Notes: a model not told the origin generated them from the letters alone. Numbered from the stretch's first letter, positions 8,392-16,757 are shown. The stretch: 43,700 bases of DNA from an uncultured Flavobacteriales bacterium (GCA_905478765.1 CAJQJY010000017.1:1-43700), one strand, 5' to 3'. Made by a program: numbers and translations.

Positions 8392-9459
8392 TTATGCGTT
8401 TGTATTTATGTTATTTAAATCTTTAAATGATCTTGTTAATCTTGTTTTAAAAGTAAGCTCAGCCTCTCTTAAATATTTTCTAGGATCATAATACTTTTTA
8501 TTAGGTATTTCCTCTCCTTCAGGGTTGCCAATTTGAGTTTTTACATAATCATTTTTCGCTAAAAAGTAATCTCTTACTCCTTCAGTGAATCCCCATTGTA
8601 AATCAGTGTCAATGTTCATTTTGATTACACCATATCCTATAGCTTCAGTAATTTCTGCTTGACTCGATCCTGAACCACCATGAAAAACAAAATTAATTGG
8701 CTGCTTTTCAGTTCCAAATTTTTCTTCAATAAATTTTTGGGAATTATCAAGAATTTTTGGAGTCAGCACTACATTTCCTGGCTTGTATACTCCATGTACA
8801 TTTCCAAAGGCAGCTGCAATAGTGAATTTATCACTTATTTTCATTAATTCTTCATAAGCATAAGCTACCTCTTCAGGTTGTGTGTATAGTTTAGAAACAT
8901 CAACATCTGTGTTGTCAACTCCATCTTCTTCCCCACCTGTAATTCCTAACTCAATTTCTAAAGTCATGTCAATAGCACTCATTCTTTTTAAGTACTGTTT
9001 ACATAATTCAATATTTTCTTCTAAAGGTTCTTCCGATAAATCAATCATATGTGAAGAATACAATGGTTTTCCGTATGCTGCATAGAATTCTTCACCTGCT
9101 TCTAGTAGCCCATCAATCCAAGGTAATAATTTTTTTGCGGCATGGTCAGTATGTAAAATGATACTTGCTCCATAAAGTTCTGCCATCTGATGAACATGCA
9201 TTGCTCCAGAAATTCCTCCTGCAATAGCTGCTTCATGATTTTCATTAGACAGCCCTTTTCCTGCATAAAACACACAGCCCCCATTTGAGAACTGAACTAT
9301 AGAAGGTGAATTTAATTCTGCTGAAGTTTCCAGAACAGCATTTACTGTACTTGTATTACTAACATTTACAGCTGGTAAAGCATATTTATTTAGTTTTGCA
9401 TCTGCAAATATTACTTGTAATTCTTCTCCTGTAAGCACGCCTGTCTTAAATTTAGACAT
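8392..9459 (-). CDS. fbaA: Class II fructose-bisphosphate aldolase
   Basis: Cleaves fructose 1,6-bisphosphate in glycolysis and runs in reverse in gluconeogenesis. It is a 355-aa class IIA, zinc-dependent enzyme. Visible motifs are [18 protein letters not shown] (with metal-binding His and catalytic Asp), [19 protein letters not shown] (metal Glu), [15 protein letters not shown] and [14 protein letters not shown], and [16 protein letters not shown]. Length and composition match the E. coli FbaA type. It leads an operon with accD. The promoter/leader is the module described at 9475-9496, shared with rsfS. Confidence 0.96.
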   Translation of the reverse strand: MSKFKTGVLTGEELQVIFADAKLNKYALPAVNVSNTSTVNAVLETSAELNSPSIVQFSNGGCVFYAGKGLSNENHEAAIAGGISGAMHVHQMAELYGASIILHTDHAAKKLLPWIDGLLEAGEEFYAAYGKPLYSSHMIDLSEEPLEENIELCKQYLKRMSAIDMTLEIELGITGGEEDGVDNTDVDVSKLYTQPEEVAYAYEELMKISDKFTIAAAFGNVHGVYKPGNVVLTPKILDNSQKFIEEKFGTEKQPINFVFHGGSGSSQAEITEAIGYGVIKMNIDTDLQWGFTEGVRDYFLAKNDYVKTQIGNPEGEEIPNKKYYDPRKYLREAELTFKTRLTRSFKDLNNINTNA

Positions 9460-9474
9460 AAGATTATATATTTT

Positions 9475-9496
9475 TAAATTTGGAATAACAAAATTA
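9475..9496. promoter_or_regulatory. Divergent promoter module (plus TAAATTTG, minus TAATTTTG)
   Basis: The plus-strand box is 9475-9482 and the minus-strand box is 9489-9496, six bases apart; both are perfect TAnnTTTG matches. The minus box serves fbaA (29 bases to its ATG). The plus box could serve the methyltransferase at 9571, with a leader of about 85 bases. The same layout occurs at 35035-35056. Confidence 0.5.
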
Positions 9497-9570
9497 TAAG
9501 ATTGTTGTTAATTTGAGCACGGATTTTCCAATAATTTCATATTATTGATTATTAATAAAAAACAAAGCTA

Positions 9571-10281
9571 GTGATTACTAAAAATCAGATTAAATTTATA
9601 AAGAGTTTGTCACTTAAAAAGAATAGAATAAAGGAACAATTATTTATAGCTGAAGGGGAGAAGATAGTTTCAGAGCTATTGAAGTCAGATTTTGAAATTA
9701 AAGATATTTATGCAACAAAAGAATGGAAAATAAATTGTGATAGTATTACTCAAATTAGTAAAGGAGAGTTGCAAAGAATTAGCAACTTAAAATCTCCTAA
9801 TAAGGTGTTAGCCATTGTTAATTTTAATAATCATAAAATTATAGAACATGAAGGGATAACTCTTGTTTTAGACGAAATAAATGATCCAGGAAATTTAGGT
9901 ACAATCGTTAGAATCTGTGACTGGTTTGGTGTAAAACAAATTATTTGTTCTAAAAATACAGTTGATATATTTAATCCTAAAGTTGTGCAATCTGCAATGG
10001 GTTCTGTATGTAGAGTGCAAGTTAATTATACAGATTTAGAAAATTATTTATCAGAAATTAAAACACCTATTTATGGAGCATTTATGCATGGTAATCATCT
10101 AAACGAAGTTAAGCTTCCTAAATCTGCCCATTTAGTAATGGGTAATGAAGCAAATGGAATTTCTCCTGAAATTAATAAATTAATAACAGATAAAGTTTCA
10201 ATAAAAAATATTGGAAAAAGTGCAGAATCATTAAATGTAGCGGTTGCTACTTCAATTTTATTGCATGAGTTTTGTGATTAA
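9571..10281 (+). CDS. SpoU/TrmH-family RNA 2'-O-methyltransferase
   Basis: A SAM-dependent RNA ribose methyltransferase of the knotted SPOUT class, 236 aa, probably acting on rRNA. The N-terminus (KFIKSLSLKKNRIKEQLFIAEGEKIV) is the substrate-binding domain. The three SpoU motifs are present: NDPGNLGTIVRICDWFG, VMGNEANGIS and SLNVAVATSILLHEF. Translation starts at GTG (9571); no ATG lies near enough to give a full N-terminus. It is transcribed alone, divergent from fbaA. RlmB-like, TrmH or TsnR/AvirB would all fit, and the target nucleotide cannot be told from sequence alone. Confidence 0.92.
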   Translation: MITKNQIKFIKSLSLKKNRIKEQLFIAEGEKIVSELLKSDFEIKDIYATKEWKINCDSITQISKGELQRISNLKSPNKVLAIVNFNNHKIIEHEGITLVLDEINDPGNLGTIVRICDWFGVKQIICSKNTVDIFNPKVVQSAMGSVCRVQVNYTDLENYLSEIKTPIYGAFMHGNHLNEVKLPKSAHLVMGNEANGISPEINKLITDKVSIKNIGKSAESLNVAVATSILLHEFCD

Positions 10282-10303
10282 TCTTACCCAAAATAAATTG
10301 TTC

Positions 10304-10555
10304 TTACCACCTCAATCCTTCCCAGCCACACGTATTACAAACATATCGTCTAGCATCAAATATTCTGAAAGTAAAATGGTGTATTAGTTGATCTTTTTGT
10401 GTTCTTCTAACTCTGTTTAAAGCTGCATGGCAATCAGGGCAATAATTATTACAATGACCATCAGATTGTTTTTTTCCTATTTTTAGATATCTCGCAAAAA
10501 TTAATAGTATAAGATACACTATTACAAGTAGGAAAGTTACTAAAAATTGATCCAT
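10304..10555 (-). CDS. Small membrane protein with C-terminal zinc ribbon
   Basis: An 83-aa protein with one N-terminal membrane helix (about residues 4-22, FLVTFLLVIVYLILLIFARYL). A cytoplasmic-type four-cysteine ribbon follows: CPDC at about 39-42 and CNTC at about 73-76. Basic and His residues lie between (RRTQKDQLIHHF). The pairs are far enough apart to bind one zinc. No family was recognised. It lies 129 bases downstream of porT on the same strand, with no good promoter seen in the AT-rich gap. It ends 22 bases from the convergent methyltransferase gene. Its function is unknown. Confidence 0.7.
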   Translation of the reverse strand: MDQFLVTFLLVIVYLILLIFARYLKIGKKQSDGHCNNYCPDCHAALNRVRRTQKDQLIHHFTFRIFDARRYVCNTCGWEGLRW

Positions 10556-10684
10556 TAAGTTGTGGTTTTATTTTAGCAATATTACATAAAATATTAGCAG
10601 GTTTTTTATTTTTAGCAAAAAATCTACCTAAATTATAAAATGACAAAAAATAATTTAACTTATTAAAATGAAAAAGATTTTAAT

Positions 10685-11398
10685 TTATTCAAAAGTAAAC
10701 GAAAGCATCCAGCCGTTTGTTGTTAATCGATTAAGTGATTGATTGTAAATAGATTCGTCCTTTGAAAGCAAGTTAAGTAATCCGTAAGATAATTTTATTT
10801 GTGGAGAGAATTTAAAGTATTCTAAATAAAAATCTAATCCAAAACCAACTTCACCCATTAAATCATTTTTTTTCAATTTTACAATTTCTTGCCCTTTATC
10901 ATCAATTTTATCTTGAGAAGCAATATCTATACTGTACTTTAATCCTCCAATTACATATGTTCTGAAATTATTATATCTGGCAGATTTGTATTTAATGTAA
11001 ATTGGAAAATCAATGAGTGTAGATTCTATTCTCTTAATACGCATATCATCTTTTTGTTCTTCATCTATAAATCCATAATATAAATGTCTTTCTCCAAAAA
11101 CTAAAGTTGGTACAAATCTTAAATCTGTATATTTTCCAATTCTGAGGTTAGATACAATACCCAAATTAAATCCTTTTTGACTTTTTGAATGCAGTGTTTT
11201 TAAAGTGTCATTTGTAATAGTATTCGAATTCTTCTGCATGTTAAAGTTTAAATCATTTATTCCTAGTGTAAAACCAAAATGTAATTTTTTGAAATCGTAT
11301 TGTATTAAGTTTTGTGCTCTTTTATTCCTTTGAGCTTTAGAATTAAGTGTCCCTAAAAACAAGGCAAGTAAAAGGAAATATATAGTGAGTTTTTGCAT
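10685..11398 (-). CDS. porT: T9SS outer membrane beta-barrel protein PorT
   Basis: PorT is needed for type IX secretion and gliding in Bacteroidota. This 237-aa protein has a signal peptide (residues 1-23, ending SKAQ), then a short basic linker. An eight-stranded-barrel-like sequence follows with alternating aromatic strands (KKLHFGFTLGINDLNF, NLGIVSNLRIGKYTDLRFVPTLVFGERHLYYGF). It ends in a strand finishing GWMLSFTFE, with the terminal Phe-x typical of barrel proteins. It lies directly after ubiE, the usual order in flavobacteria. Identification rests on pattern and neighbourhood. The T9SS tails at 1-127 and 247-1647 would be its clients. Confidence 0.88.
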   Translation of the reverse strand: MQKLTIYFLLLALFLGTLNSKAQRNKRAQNLIQYDFKKLHFGFTLGINDLNFNMQKNSNTITNDTLKTLHSKSQKGFNLGIVSNLRIGKYTDLRFVPTLVFGERHLYYGFIDEEQKDDMRIKRIESTLIDFPIYIKYKSARYNNFRTYVIGGLKYSIDIASQDKIDDKGQEIVKLKKNDLMGEVGFGLDFYLEYFKFSPQIKLSYGLLNLLSKDESIYNQSLNRLTTNGWMLSFTFE

Positions 11399-11420
11399 CA
11401 GCCCCTAAACGAATTCTGTT

Positions 11421-12140
11421 TTATTTTATTGCGATATAAAGTGATACAATTCCAAATGTGAGAGGGATGTGCTTACAATCTCTAAATCCTACATTTTTAA
11501 GTTCAACAATAAATTTTTCTCCTGATGGAAAAGCATCAACAGATTCTGGCAGATAAGAATATGCTGATTTGTCCTTAGAAATCCATGCCCCAATAGTTGG
11601 CAATACATAATGAAAATACAATTTATAGAATTGTTTTAATGGAAAATATTTTGGAGTAGAAGGCTCTAAAATTACTAATATTCCATCCTTATTTAAAACT
11701 CTATTCATTTCTGATAAACCTTTATTAAGATCCTCAAAATTCCTAACACCAAATCCTGCTGTTATAGCATCAAATGTATTGTCATTAAATGGCAAGCTCT
11801 CAGAGTCTGCTAATTGAAGAGAAATTCTGTTATTGAGGTTTTTTTTCTTTATTTTCTCAATCCCAACATTTAGCATCCCTTGTGAAATATCTACGCCAGT
11901 AATTTTTGCATCTGTGTATTTTGCTGCACTTACTGCAAAATCTCCTGTTCCAGTTGCAATGTCAAGTATTATTTTAGGATTATTTGTTAGCTTTTTAATT
12001 GCAATTTTACGCCAAACATTATCCATTCCTAATGATAATGAATGATTTAAAAAATCGTAGCTATTGGAGATATTATCAAACATTTCAGAAACTTGTATTT
12101 TCTTGCTTTTTGAACTATTGTAAGGTGTCACTTTTGACAT
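11421..12140 (-). CDS. ubiE: Demethylmenaquinone methyltransferase (UbiE/MenG)
   Basis: The last step of menaquinone synthesis, C-methylation by SAM. The 239-aa protein carries the UbiE signatures YDFLNHSLSLGMDNVWRK and ILDIATGTGDFAVSAAKY (SAM site), then NTFDAITAGFGVRNFEDL and RVLNKDGILVILEPSTP. As Bacteroidota use menaquinone, the ubiquinone branch is unlikely. It lies 2 bases after rfaE1 and 22 bases before porT in one minus-strand operon. The fourth residue region (KVTPYNSSKSKKIQVSEMFDNIS) is the normal N-terminus. Confidence 0.96.
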   Translation of the reverse strand: MSKVTPYNSSKSKKIQVSEMFDNISNSYDFLNHSLSLGMDNVWRKIAIKKLTNNPKIILDIATGTGDFAVSAAKYTDAKITGVDISQGMLNVGIEKIKKKNLNNRISLQLADSESLPFNDNTFDAITAGFGVRNFEDLNKGLSEMNRVLNKDGILVILEPSTPKYFPLKQFYKLYFHYVLPTIGAWISKDKSAYSYLPESVDAFPSGEKFIVELKNVGFRDCKHIPLTFGIVSLYIAIK

Positions 12141-12142
12141 TA

Positions 12143-13114
12143 TTAAATATGTTTTTTTGCTTCAGTAAGCAATTTGTCTTTATTAATTGGTACTACTCCA
12201 ACTTCCTCACAAACTATTCCACCAGCTAGATTAGAAAGAATTGAGAGTTGTGTGTAATCCATTTTTGAAGCAAGGCATAATGATGCTACAGATACTACTG
12301 TATCTCCAGCTCCAGAAACATCAATAATGTTTCTTTTAAATGCAGGTGTATGTGTAAAGTTCTCTTTTGAGATTACACAAATACCTCTTTCTGATAAAGT
12401 TAAAAGGATACCATTAGCATTTAATTTTTCTCTTAGTTTACTTGTTGCTTTCTCAATTTCATTTACTTTATCAGCATTAAAGTCAATATTCAGTCCATTT
12501 TTAATCTCTATTAGATTTGGCTTAAATATGGTACAGTTTTTATAGGAATTGAAATTCTGTTTTTTAGGATCTACTATTGTTGGTATTCCTTTTTTATTTG
12601 CTGCTGATATTACGCTTTCAATAACTTCAGAAGTAAGTATCCCTTTGTTGTAGTCTTGTAAAATAATAACATCAATATTAGCCATTAAACTTTCGGTAAG
12701 TTTTAAGAATTCTTTAGCTTGAATGATAGGGTGAGTTTCTTCCTCATCAATTCGTAATTGGTGCTTTTTTTCAGCAATTACTCGAGTTTTTATAGTTGTT
12801 TTCCTTTTGCTATTAGCAAGAATTCCTGCTGTTGAAAGGTTTGATTCTTTCATTAATTTTTTAAACAAAATACCTCTATTTCCTGTACCAACTAATGAAC
12901 AAAGTATAGGAGTTGCTCCAAGTGCTTTTAGATTAAGTGCAACATTTGCTGCTCCACCTAATCGGTTTTCATGTTTTTTCACTTCAACAACAGGAACAGC
13001 AGCTTCTGGAGACATTCTATTAATTTCTCCCCACATATAAGCATCAATCATAGCATCACCTACAATAAGGACTTTTTTATTGTTAAAATTCTGAAATAAT
13101 GTTTCAAAATCCAT
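12143..13114 (-). CDS. rfaE1: RfaE1-type sugar kinase (heptose 7-phosphate kinase domain)
   Basis: A PfkB/ribokinase-fold kinase of 323 aa. It corresponds to domain I of HldE/RfaE, which phosphorylates D-glycero-D-manno-heptose 7-phosphate for lipopolysaccharide core synthesis. Motifs are KVLIVGDAMIDAYMWGEINRMSPEAAVPVV, NRLGGAANVALNLKALG and the catalytic VSGAGDTVVSVASL near residue 270. The nucleotidyltransferase domain II is absent, so a separate protein would be needed. The window has no heptose pathway genes beyond this one. Other PfkB substrates cannot be excluded. It overlaps the aspC stop codon by one base. Confidence 0.88.
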   Translation of the reverse strand: MDFETLFQNFNNKKVLIVGDAMIDAYMWGEINRMSPEAAVPVVEVKKHENRLGGAANVALNLKALGATPILCSLVGTGNRGILFKKLMKESNLSTAGILANSKRKTTIKTRVIAEKKHQLRIDEEETHPIIQAKEFLKLTESLMANIDVIILQDYNKGILTSEVIESVISAANKKGIPTIVDPKKQNFNSYKNCTIFKPNLIEIKNGLNIDFNADKVNEIEKATSKLREKLNANGILLTLSERGICVISKENFTHTPAFKRNIIDVSGAGDTVVSVASLCLASKMDYTQLSILSNLAGGIVCEEVGVVPINKDKLLTEAKKHI

Positions 13115-14310
13115 TAGCTTAATTTTGCTAATTGATTCTTAATTCTTCCCATTGCCTCCATCAATTTATCATCTGCTGCTGCATACGAAATTCTAACACA
13201 TTCAGGGTTACCAAAGGCATCACCAGCTACAAAAGCAACATAACAACTGTTTAGTAAATACATACAAAAATCATTTGCATTGTTAATGTTAGTAGTGCCG
13301 TCAGATTTACCAAAATAATAACTCACATCAGGGAAAACATAAAACGCTCCTTGAGGGATATTACATTTGATTCCTTCAATATTATTTAGTTCATTTAATA
13401 TCATATCTCTCCTTTTTAGGAAAGTAGCTTTCATATCAGTAGTAACTTCTTTAGGATTGGCAAGCATAGCTGTTTCAGCAGCTTTTTGTGCAATTGCACA
13501 AGTTGCTGAAGTTATTTGCCCTTGAATTTTGTTACAAGCTTTTGCTATCCAAAGTGGTGCGCCAATAAAACCAACACGCCAACCTGTCATAGCATATCCT
13601 TTACTTACTCCATTGACAGTGACTGTTCTTTCTTTCATGCTAGGGATTGTTCCCATTGAAAAGTGCCCTTCAGTAAAGTTAATATGCTCATAAATCTCAT
13701 CAGCAACAACATAAATATTAGGATATTTCTCCAGCATTTTTGCGATAGCCTCAAGTTCATCTTTTGTGTAAACCGTTCCACTTGGGTTACAAGGTGAACT
13801 GAACATCAATAGCTTAGTGTTGGGTGTAATTGCAGCTTCTAATTCTTCAGGTGTAACCTTAAAATCACTATCAATTGAAGATGGTACTTCAACTGGTACG
13901 CCTTCAGCTAGCTTTATGATTTCAGCATAACTTACCCAGTAAGGACAAGGTAAAAGCACCTCATCACCAGGGTTTAGTAAACTCAAACATACATTGGCAA
14001 GCGACTGCTTTGCTCCGGTAGAAGTTACAATTTGATCAGCGGTAAATTCTAAATTATTATCTCTTTTGAATTTGGTAACAATAGCGTTTCTTAGTTCAGG
14101 TAAACCAGGTACTGGTGTGTAGTGAGAGTAATTATCTTCAATTGCTTTTTTGGCTGCTTCTTTTATGAAATCAGGTGTGTCAAAATCGGGTTCTCCAAGG
14201 CTTAAGGCAATTACATCATGCCCTTTAGCTTTAAGTTCTCTACTCATTCGTGCCATTGCTAGGGTTGCTGATTCTGCAAGGCGATTTAGTCTATCTGATA
14301 CTTTTGTCAT
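13114..14310 (-). CDS. aspC: PLP-dependent aminotransferase (aspartate aminotransferase type)
   Basis: A class I fold aminotransferase of 398 aa. It shows SLGEPDFDTPDFIKEAAKKAI, TSTGAKQSLANVCLSLL, the substrate/PLP strand LLMFSSPCNPSGTVY, VVADEIYEHINF and the PLP lysine in VNGVSKGYAMTGWRVGFIG. This is the Igamma type that often uses aspartate, and in some relatives prephenate. A longer reading from 14463 is open, but the MTKVSDRLNRL start at 14310 matches the family. The extra 51 residues would overlap the -7 box at 14340-14347. It leads the operon with rfaE1, ubiE and porT. Confidence 0.93.
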   Translation of the reverse strand: MTKVSDRLNRLAESATLAMARMSRELKAKGHDVIALSLGEPDFDTPDFIKEAAKKAIEDNYSHYTPVPGLPELRNAIVTKFKRDNNLEFTADQIVTSTGAKQSLANVCLSLLNPGDEVLLPCPYWVSYAEIIKLAEGVPVEVPSSIDSDFKVTPEELEAAITPNTKLLMFSSPCNPSGTVYTKDELEAIAKMLEKYPNIYVVADEIYEHINFTEGHFSMGTIPSMKERTVTVNGVSKGYAMTGWRVGFIGAPLWIAKACNKIQGQITSATCAIAQKAAETAMLANPKEVTTDMKATFLKRRDMILNELNNIEGIKCNIPQGAFYVFPDVSYYFGKSDGTTNINNANDFCMYLLNSCYVAFVAGDAFGNPECVRISYAAADDKLMEAMGRIKNQLAKLS

Positions 14311-14339
14311 GCTTTTTTTATTGTATTTTTTAGAGGTGG

Positions 14340-14347
14340 CAAATATA
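14340..14347 (-). promoter_or_regulatory. -7 box TATATTTG for the aspC operon
   Basis: A perfect TAnnTTTG match on the minus strand, 29 bases before the chosen aspC start, followed by an A-rich leader. It supports the shorter aspC start. Confidence 0.5.
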
Positions 14348-14378
14348 GGAAATAGTTGTTGGTTGGTTTTACTAGTTG

Positions 14379-14415
14379 TTTGATTTTGTTTTCTATTTAT
14401 AAATTTGTAATTTTG
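14379..14415 (+). promoter_or_regulatory. Promoter with tandem -7 boxes for the DUF6150-like gene
   Basis: TTTG at 14379-14382 (possible -33) is followed after 17 bases by TAAATTTG at 14400-14407. A second box, TAATTTTG, lies at 14408-14415. The second box is four bases before the ATG at 14420, which would give a leaderless mRNA; the first would give a leader of only a few bases. Confidence 0.55.
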
Positions 14416-14419
14416 AAGC

Positions 14420-14758
14420 ATGAAAAAGATGATTTTAATACTTATTTTGGTAATTAGTTGCACAACAATTACTAAAGCTCAAAAAGTATTCTCAGTTGAA
14501 TATGCAAGCCAAGCTGATATTAAAGTATTTGTTGCTGACTATGAAAGCAGAGCTGATTTATCTGTTTATAAGGTTGATTACGAAAGCCGAGCAGGAAAGA
14601 ATGACGGGAATTGGTTTTTTGTAGATTATGCAAGTAGGGCAGACAAGAAAATCTTCTTTGTGGAATACGCTTCACAAGCTGATATTATCATTTATTTTGC
14701 AGATTACAGTAGCGGGGCGGGATGGAAAAAGAAAGAAAAAATGCATTTATTTTATTAA
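14420..14758 (+). CDS. Secreted six-repeat protein, DUF6150 (7_1 knot-like) family
   Basis: A 112-aa protein with a signal sequence (residues 1-21, ending TKAQ). A lipoprotein cut before C14 (VIS-C) is an alternative. The mature part is six copies of a 13-residue unit, consensus [VI]-[FYW]-x-[VA]-[DE]-Y-[AES]-S-[QRG]-A-[DG]. The central Tyr falls at 28, 41, 54, 70, 83 and 96, with an extra NDG turn in the middle. From memory this matches DUF6150, whose members are reported or predicted to fold as a deep 7_1 knot; a profile search is needed to confirm. Function is unknown. It is a single gene, divergent from aspC and convergent with meaB. Confidence 0.75.
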   Translation: MKKMILILILVISCTTITKAQKVFSVEYASQADIKVFVADYESRADLSVYKVDYESRAGKNDGNWFFVDYASRADKKIFFVEYASQADIIIYFADYSSGAGWKKKEKMHLFY

Positions 14759-14792
14759 ATCAAAAAATTACTATACACACTATTTTCAGCAT

Positions 14793-15734
14793 CTATAGTT
14801 TACTTAATAATTGATAAATAGAAATCCCTTTAATTAATTCTTTCTCTAGTAATTTAAGTTTTCCTTCAGCTAGAAATAAATTGTATTTTTTGCTGCCTAA
14901 TTCTTCTTTTACTAAATGATGTAGCCAGTAATTATTTTGGTTTTTTCTATTTTCATTTTTCCATCCACTGCTTATCATTTGTGTATCAAAATTATTTATT
15001 GTTTCAAATATTTCTAATACACCAATATTTTCTAAAGCTGAGCAAGTGCTAACTTGTGGCGTCCAACCATTTTCCATAGCAGGGAATAGGTGTAATGCTC
15101 TTGTGTAAGCTAGTGCAGCATTCTTGGCATTTGTGATGTTATCGCCATCCGCTTTGGAAATTGCAAGTGCATCAGCTAGTTCCATTATACCTCTTTTAAT
15201 ACCTTGTAATTCATCACCAGCACCTGATAGCATCAATAGTAAAAAGAAATCTACTAAATAGCTTACAGTGGTTTCGCTTTGTCCAACACCAACTGTTTCT
15301 ATAAGGATAATCTCAAAGCCAGCAGCTTCACATAAAATAATACTCTCTCGTGTTTTATTTGCTACTCCACCTAGCGTTCCACTACTTGGGCTCGGTCGGA
15401 TAAAAGCATTTTCATCAGCTGCTAATTCATGCATACGGCTTTTATCACCTAATATGCTACCATGGGTTCTTTCGCTTGTTGGGTCAATAGCCAATACAGC
15501 TACTTTTTTTCCTTGGCTAGTAAGTAGTTTTCCAAAGGACTCAATAAAAGTACTTTTACCAACCCCTGGCACTCCTGTTACTCCAATTCTAATTGATTTT
15601 CCGCTATATGGTAAACAGACTGTAATTAAATCTTGAGCTTGTTTTACATGCTCAGGCAAAGTACTTTCTAATAGAGTAATCCCTAGCCCTAAAGCAGTTC
15701 GGTTTCCTTCTATTATTTGCTTAGCGAGTTCCAT
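14793..15734 (-). CDS. meaB: Methylmalonyl-CoA mutase-associated GTPase MeaB (ArgK family)
   Basis: A G3E-type GTPase chaperone that loads and protects adenosylcobalamin in methylmalonyl-CoA mutase. The 313-aa protein has Walker A in GVTGVPGVGKSTFIES, then VLAIDPTSERTHGSILGDKSRM, IILIETVGVGQSE (switch/Walker B) and the base-binding AISKADGDN. Mutase subunits are not in the window. It is the last gene of the eleven-gene minus operon, joined to ridA by a TAATG stop/start overlap. No strong terminator hairpin was seen in the 34-base gap to the convergent gene. Confidence 0.94.
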   Translation of the reverse strand: MELAKQIIEGNRTALGLGITLLESTLPEHVKQAQDLITVCLPYSGKSIRIGVTGVPGVGKSTFIESFGKLLTSQGKKVAVLAIDPTSERTHGSILGDKSRMHELAADENAFIRPSPSSGTLGGVANKTRESIILCEAAGFEIILIETVGVGQSETTVSYLVDFFLLLMLSGAGDELQGIKRGIMELADALAISKADGDNITNAKNAALAYTRALHLFPAMENGWTPQVSTCSALENIGVLEIFETINNFDTQMISSGWKNENRKNQNNYWLHHLVKEELGSKKYNLFLAEGKLKLLEKELIKGISIYQLLSKL

Positions 15735-16111
15735 TATTTTACTGCTATTACCGATATTTCTACATTTACATTTTTTGGCAATGCCGATACTTGTACTGCC
15801 TCACGTGCAGGAGGATTTTCTCCAAAAAATTCAGCATATACTTCATTTATGGATGCATAATCGTTCATGTCCTTCATGAATATACTGCACTTTACTACAT
15901 TGCTAAAGTCCATATCCGCTGCTTTAAGTACTGCTAATATATTCTGCATTACCTGAGTTGTTTCAGCTGTAATATTTTCTATTACTAAGTATTCTGTAGC
16001 TGGATTTATTGCAATCTGTCCAGAGCAATAAAGCGTATTATTACTTAATATAGCTTGGCTATAAGGCCCAATTGCTGCAGGTGCATTTTTAGTTGATATT
16101 ACTTTTTTCAT
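15734..16111 (-). CDS. ridA: RidA-family enamine/imine deaminase
   Basis: RidA hydrolyses 2-aminoacrylate and similar reactive enamines formed by PLP-dependent dehydratases, protecting PLP enzymes. The 125-aa protein has the normal start MKKVISTKNAPAAIGPYSQA, YCSGQIAINP, VVKCSIFMKDMNDYASINEVYAEFF and the carboxylate-binding Arg in PPAREAVQVSALP. A longer start at 16141 is open but would add ten non-family residues overlapping yggS. It lies 1 base after yggS and overlaps meaB by 1 base. It sits next to serine and PLP genes, which fits the removal of serine-derived 2-aminoacrylate. Confidence 0.95.
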   Translation of the reverse strand: MKKVISTKNAPAAIGPYSQAILSNNTLYCSGQIAINPATEYLVIENITAETTQVMQNILAVLKAADMDFSNVVKCSIFMKDMNDYASINEVYAEFFGENPPAREAVQVSALPKNVNVEISVIAVK

Positions 16112-16112
16112 G

Positions 16113-16757
16113 TTATTTGTTTCTTTGCCCAAATATAGCACTTCCTACACGAATCATAGTACTACCTTGTTCAATTGCTAAATTATAATCTCCACTCATC
16201 CCCATAGATAGGTTAGTGATGTGGTCATTTTGTATAATATTGAATACAGTTTTAAGGTTTTTGAATTCTTGTGATATTTGCTGAGTGTCATCTGTAAAAG
16301 TTGCCATGCCCATCAATCCTATAATTTTAATATTCTTAAATTCTTTTGCTTGATTTAGGGCACTTTCTACTTCCTCAATTCCAAAACCAAATTTACTACT
16401 TTCAGTAGCGATATGAACTTGTAAAAGGCAGTTAATTATCCTATTATTATGCTCAGCTCTTTTGTTTATTTCATTTAATAATTTTAGGCTGTCCACTGCA
16501 TGAATTAGAGAGACAAAAGGAGCAATAATTTTTACTTTATTCGTTTGCAGATGCCCAATCATGTGCCAAGCGATATCCTTAGGTAATTCCTCAGCCTTAC
16601 GTGCTAATTCTTGTACTTTATTTTCTCCAAAAATTCTTTGTCCTGCATTATAAGCCTCAAGTATAGCAGTATTTGGTTTCGTTTTGGAAACAGCAACTAA
16701 AGTTACCTTACTTGCTAAGCTACTTTGTATTGCTTTTAAGTTACTAGCAATTGTCAT
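16113..16757 (-). CDS. yggS: YggS/PLPBP family pyridoxal phosphate homeostasis protein
   Basis: A 214-aa alanine-racemase-like barrel protein that binds PLP but has no known catalysis; it buffers the PLP pool. Motifs are VTLVAVSKTKPNTAILEAYNAGQRIFGENKVQEL (PLP lysine in the SKTKP segment), WHMIGHLQTNKVK, HAVDSLKLLNEI and NLSMGMSGDYNLAIEQGSTMIRVGSAIFG (phosphate loop). Length is usual. It overlaps the DUF1015 stop by one base (TAATG) and lies one base before ridA. Confidence 0.95.
   Translation of the reverse strand: MTIASNLKAIQSSLASKVTLVAVSKTKPNTAILEAYNAGQRIFGENKVQELARKAEELPKDIAWHMIGHLQTNKVKIIAPFVSLIHAVDSLKLLNEINKRAEHNNRIINCLLQVHIATESSKFGFGIEEVESALNQAKEFKNIKIIGLMGMATFTDDTQQISQEFKNLKTVFNIIQNDHITNLSMGMSGDYNLAIEQGSTMIRVGSAIFGQRNK

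Noticed and set aside
10461-10646. 61-codon minus-strand frame overlapping the zinc-ribbon gene
   Set aside because: It uses another frame over the same DNA, has no motif and would remove room for the zinc-ribbon gene's upstream region; the Cys-pair frame is more protein-like.
10663-10683. Possible terminator after porT (TTAAAAT/ATTTTAA stem)
   Set aside because: The seven-pair stem is AT-only and weak, with a tail that is not a clean T-run; not enough to call a terminator.
14311-14463. 51-residue N-terminal extension of the aspartate aminotransferase
   Set aside because: It does not resemble the family, covers the -7 box at 14340-14347 and overlaps the divergent DUF6150-like gene; the start at 14310 fits homologues.
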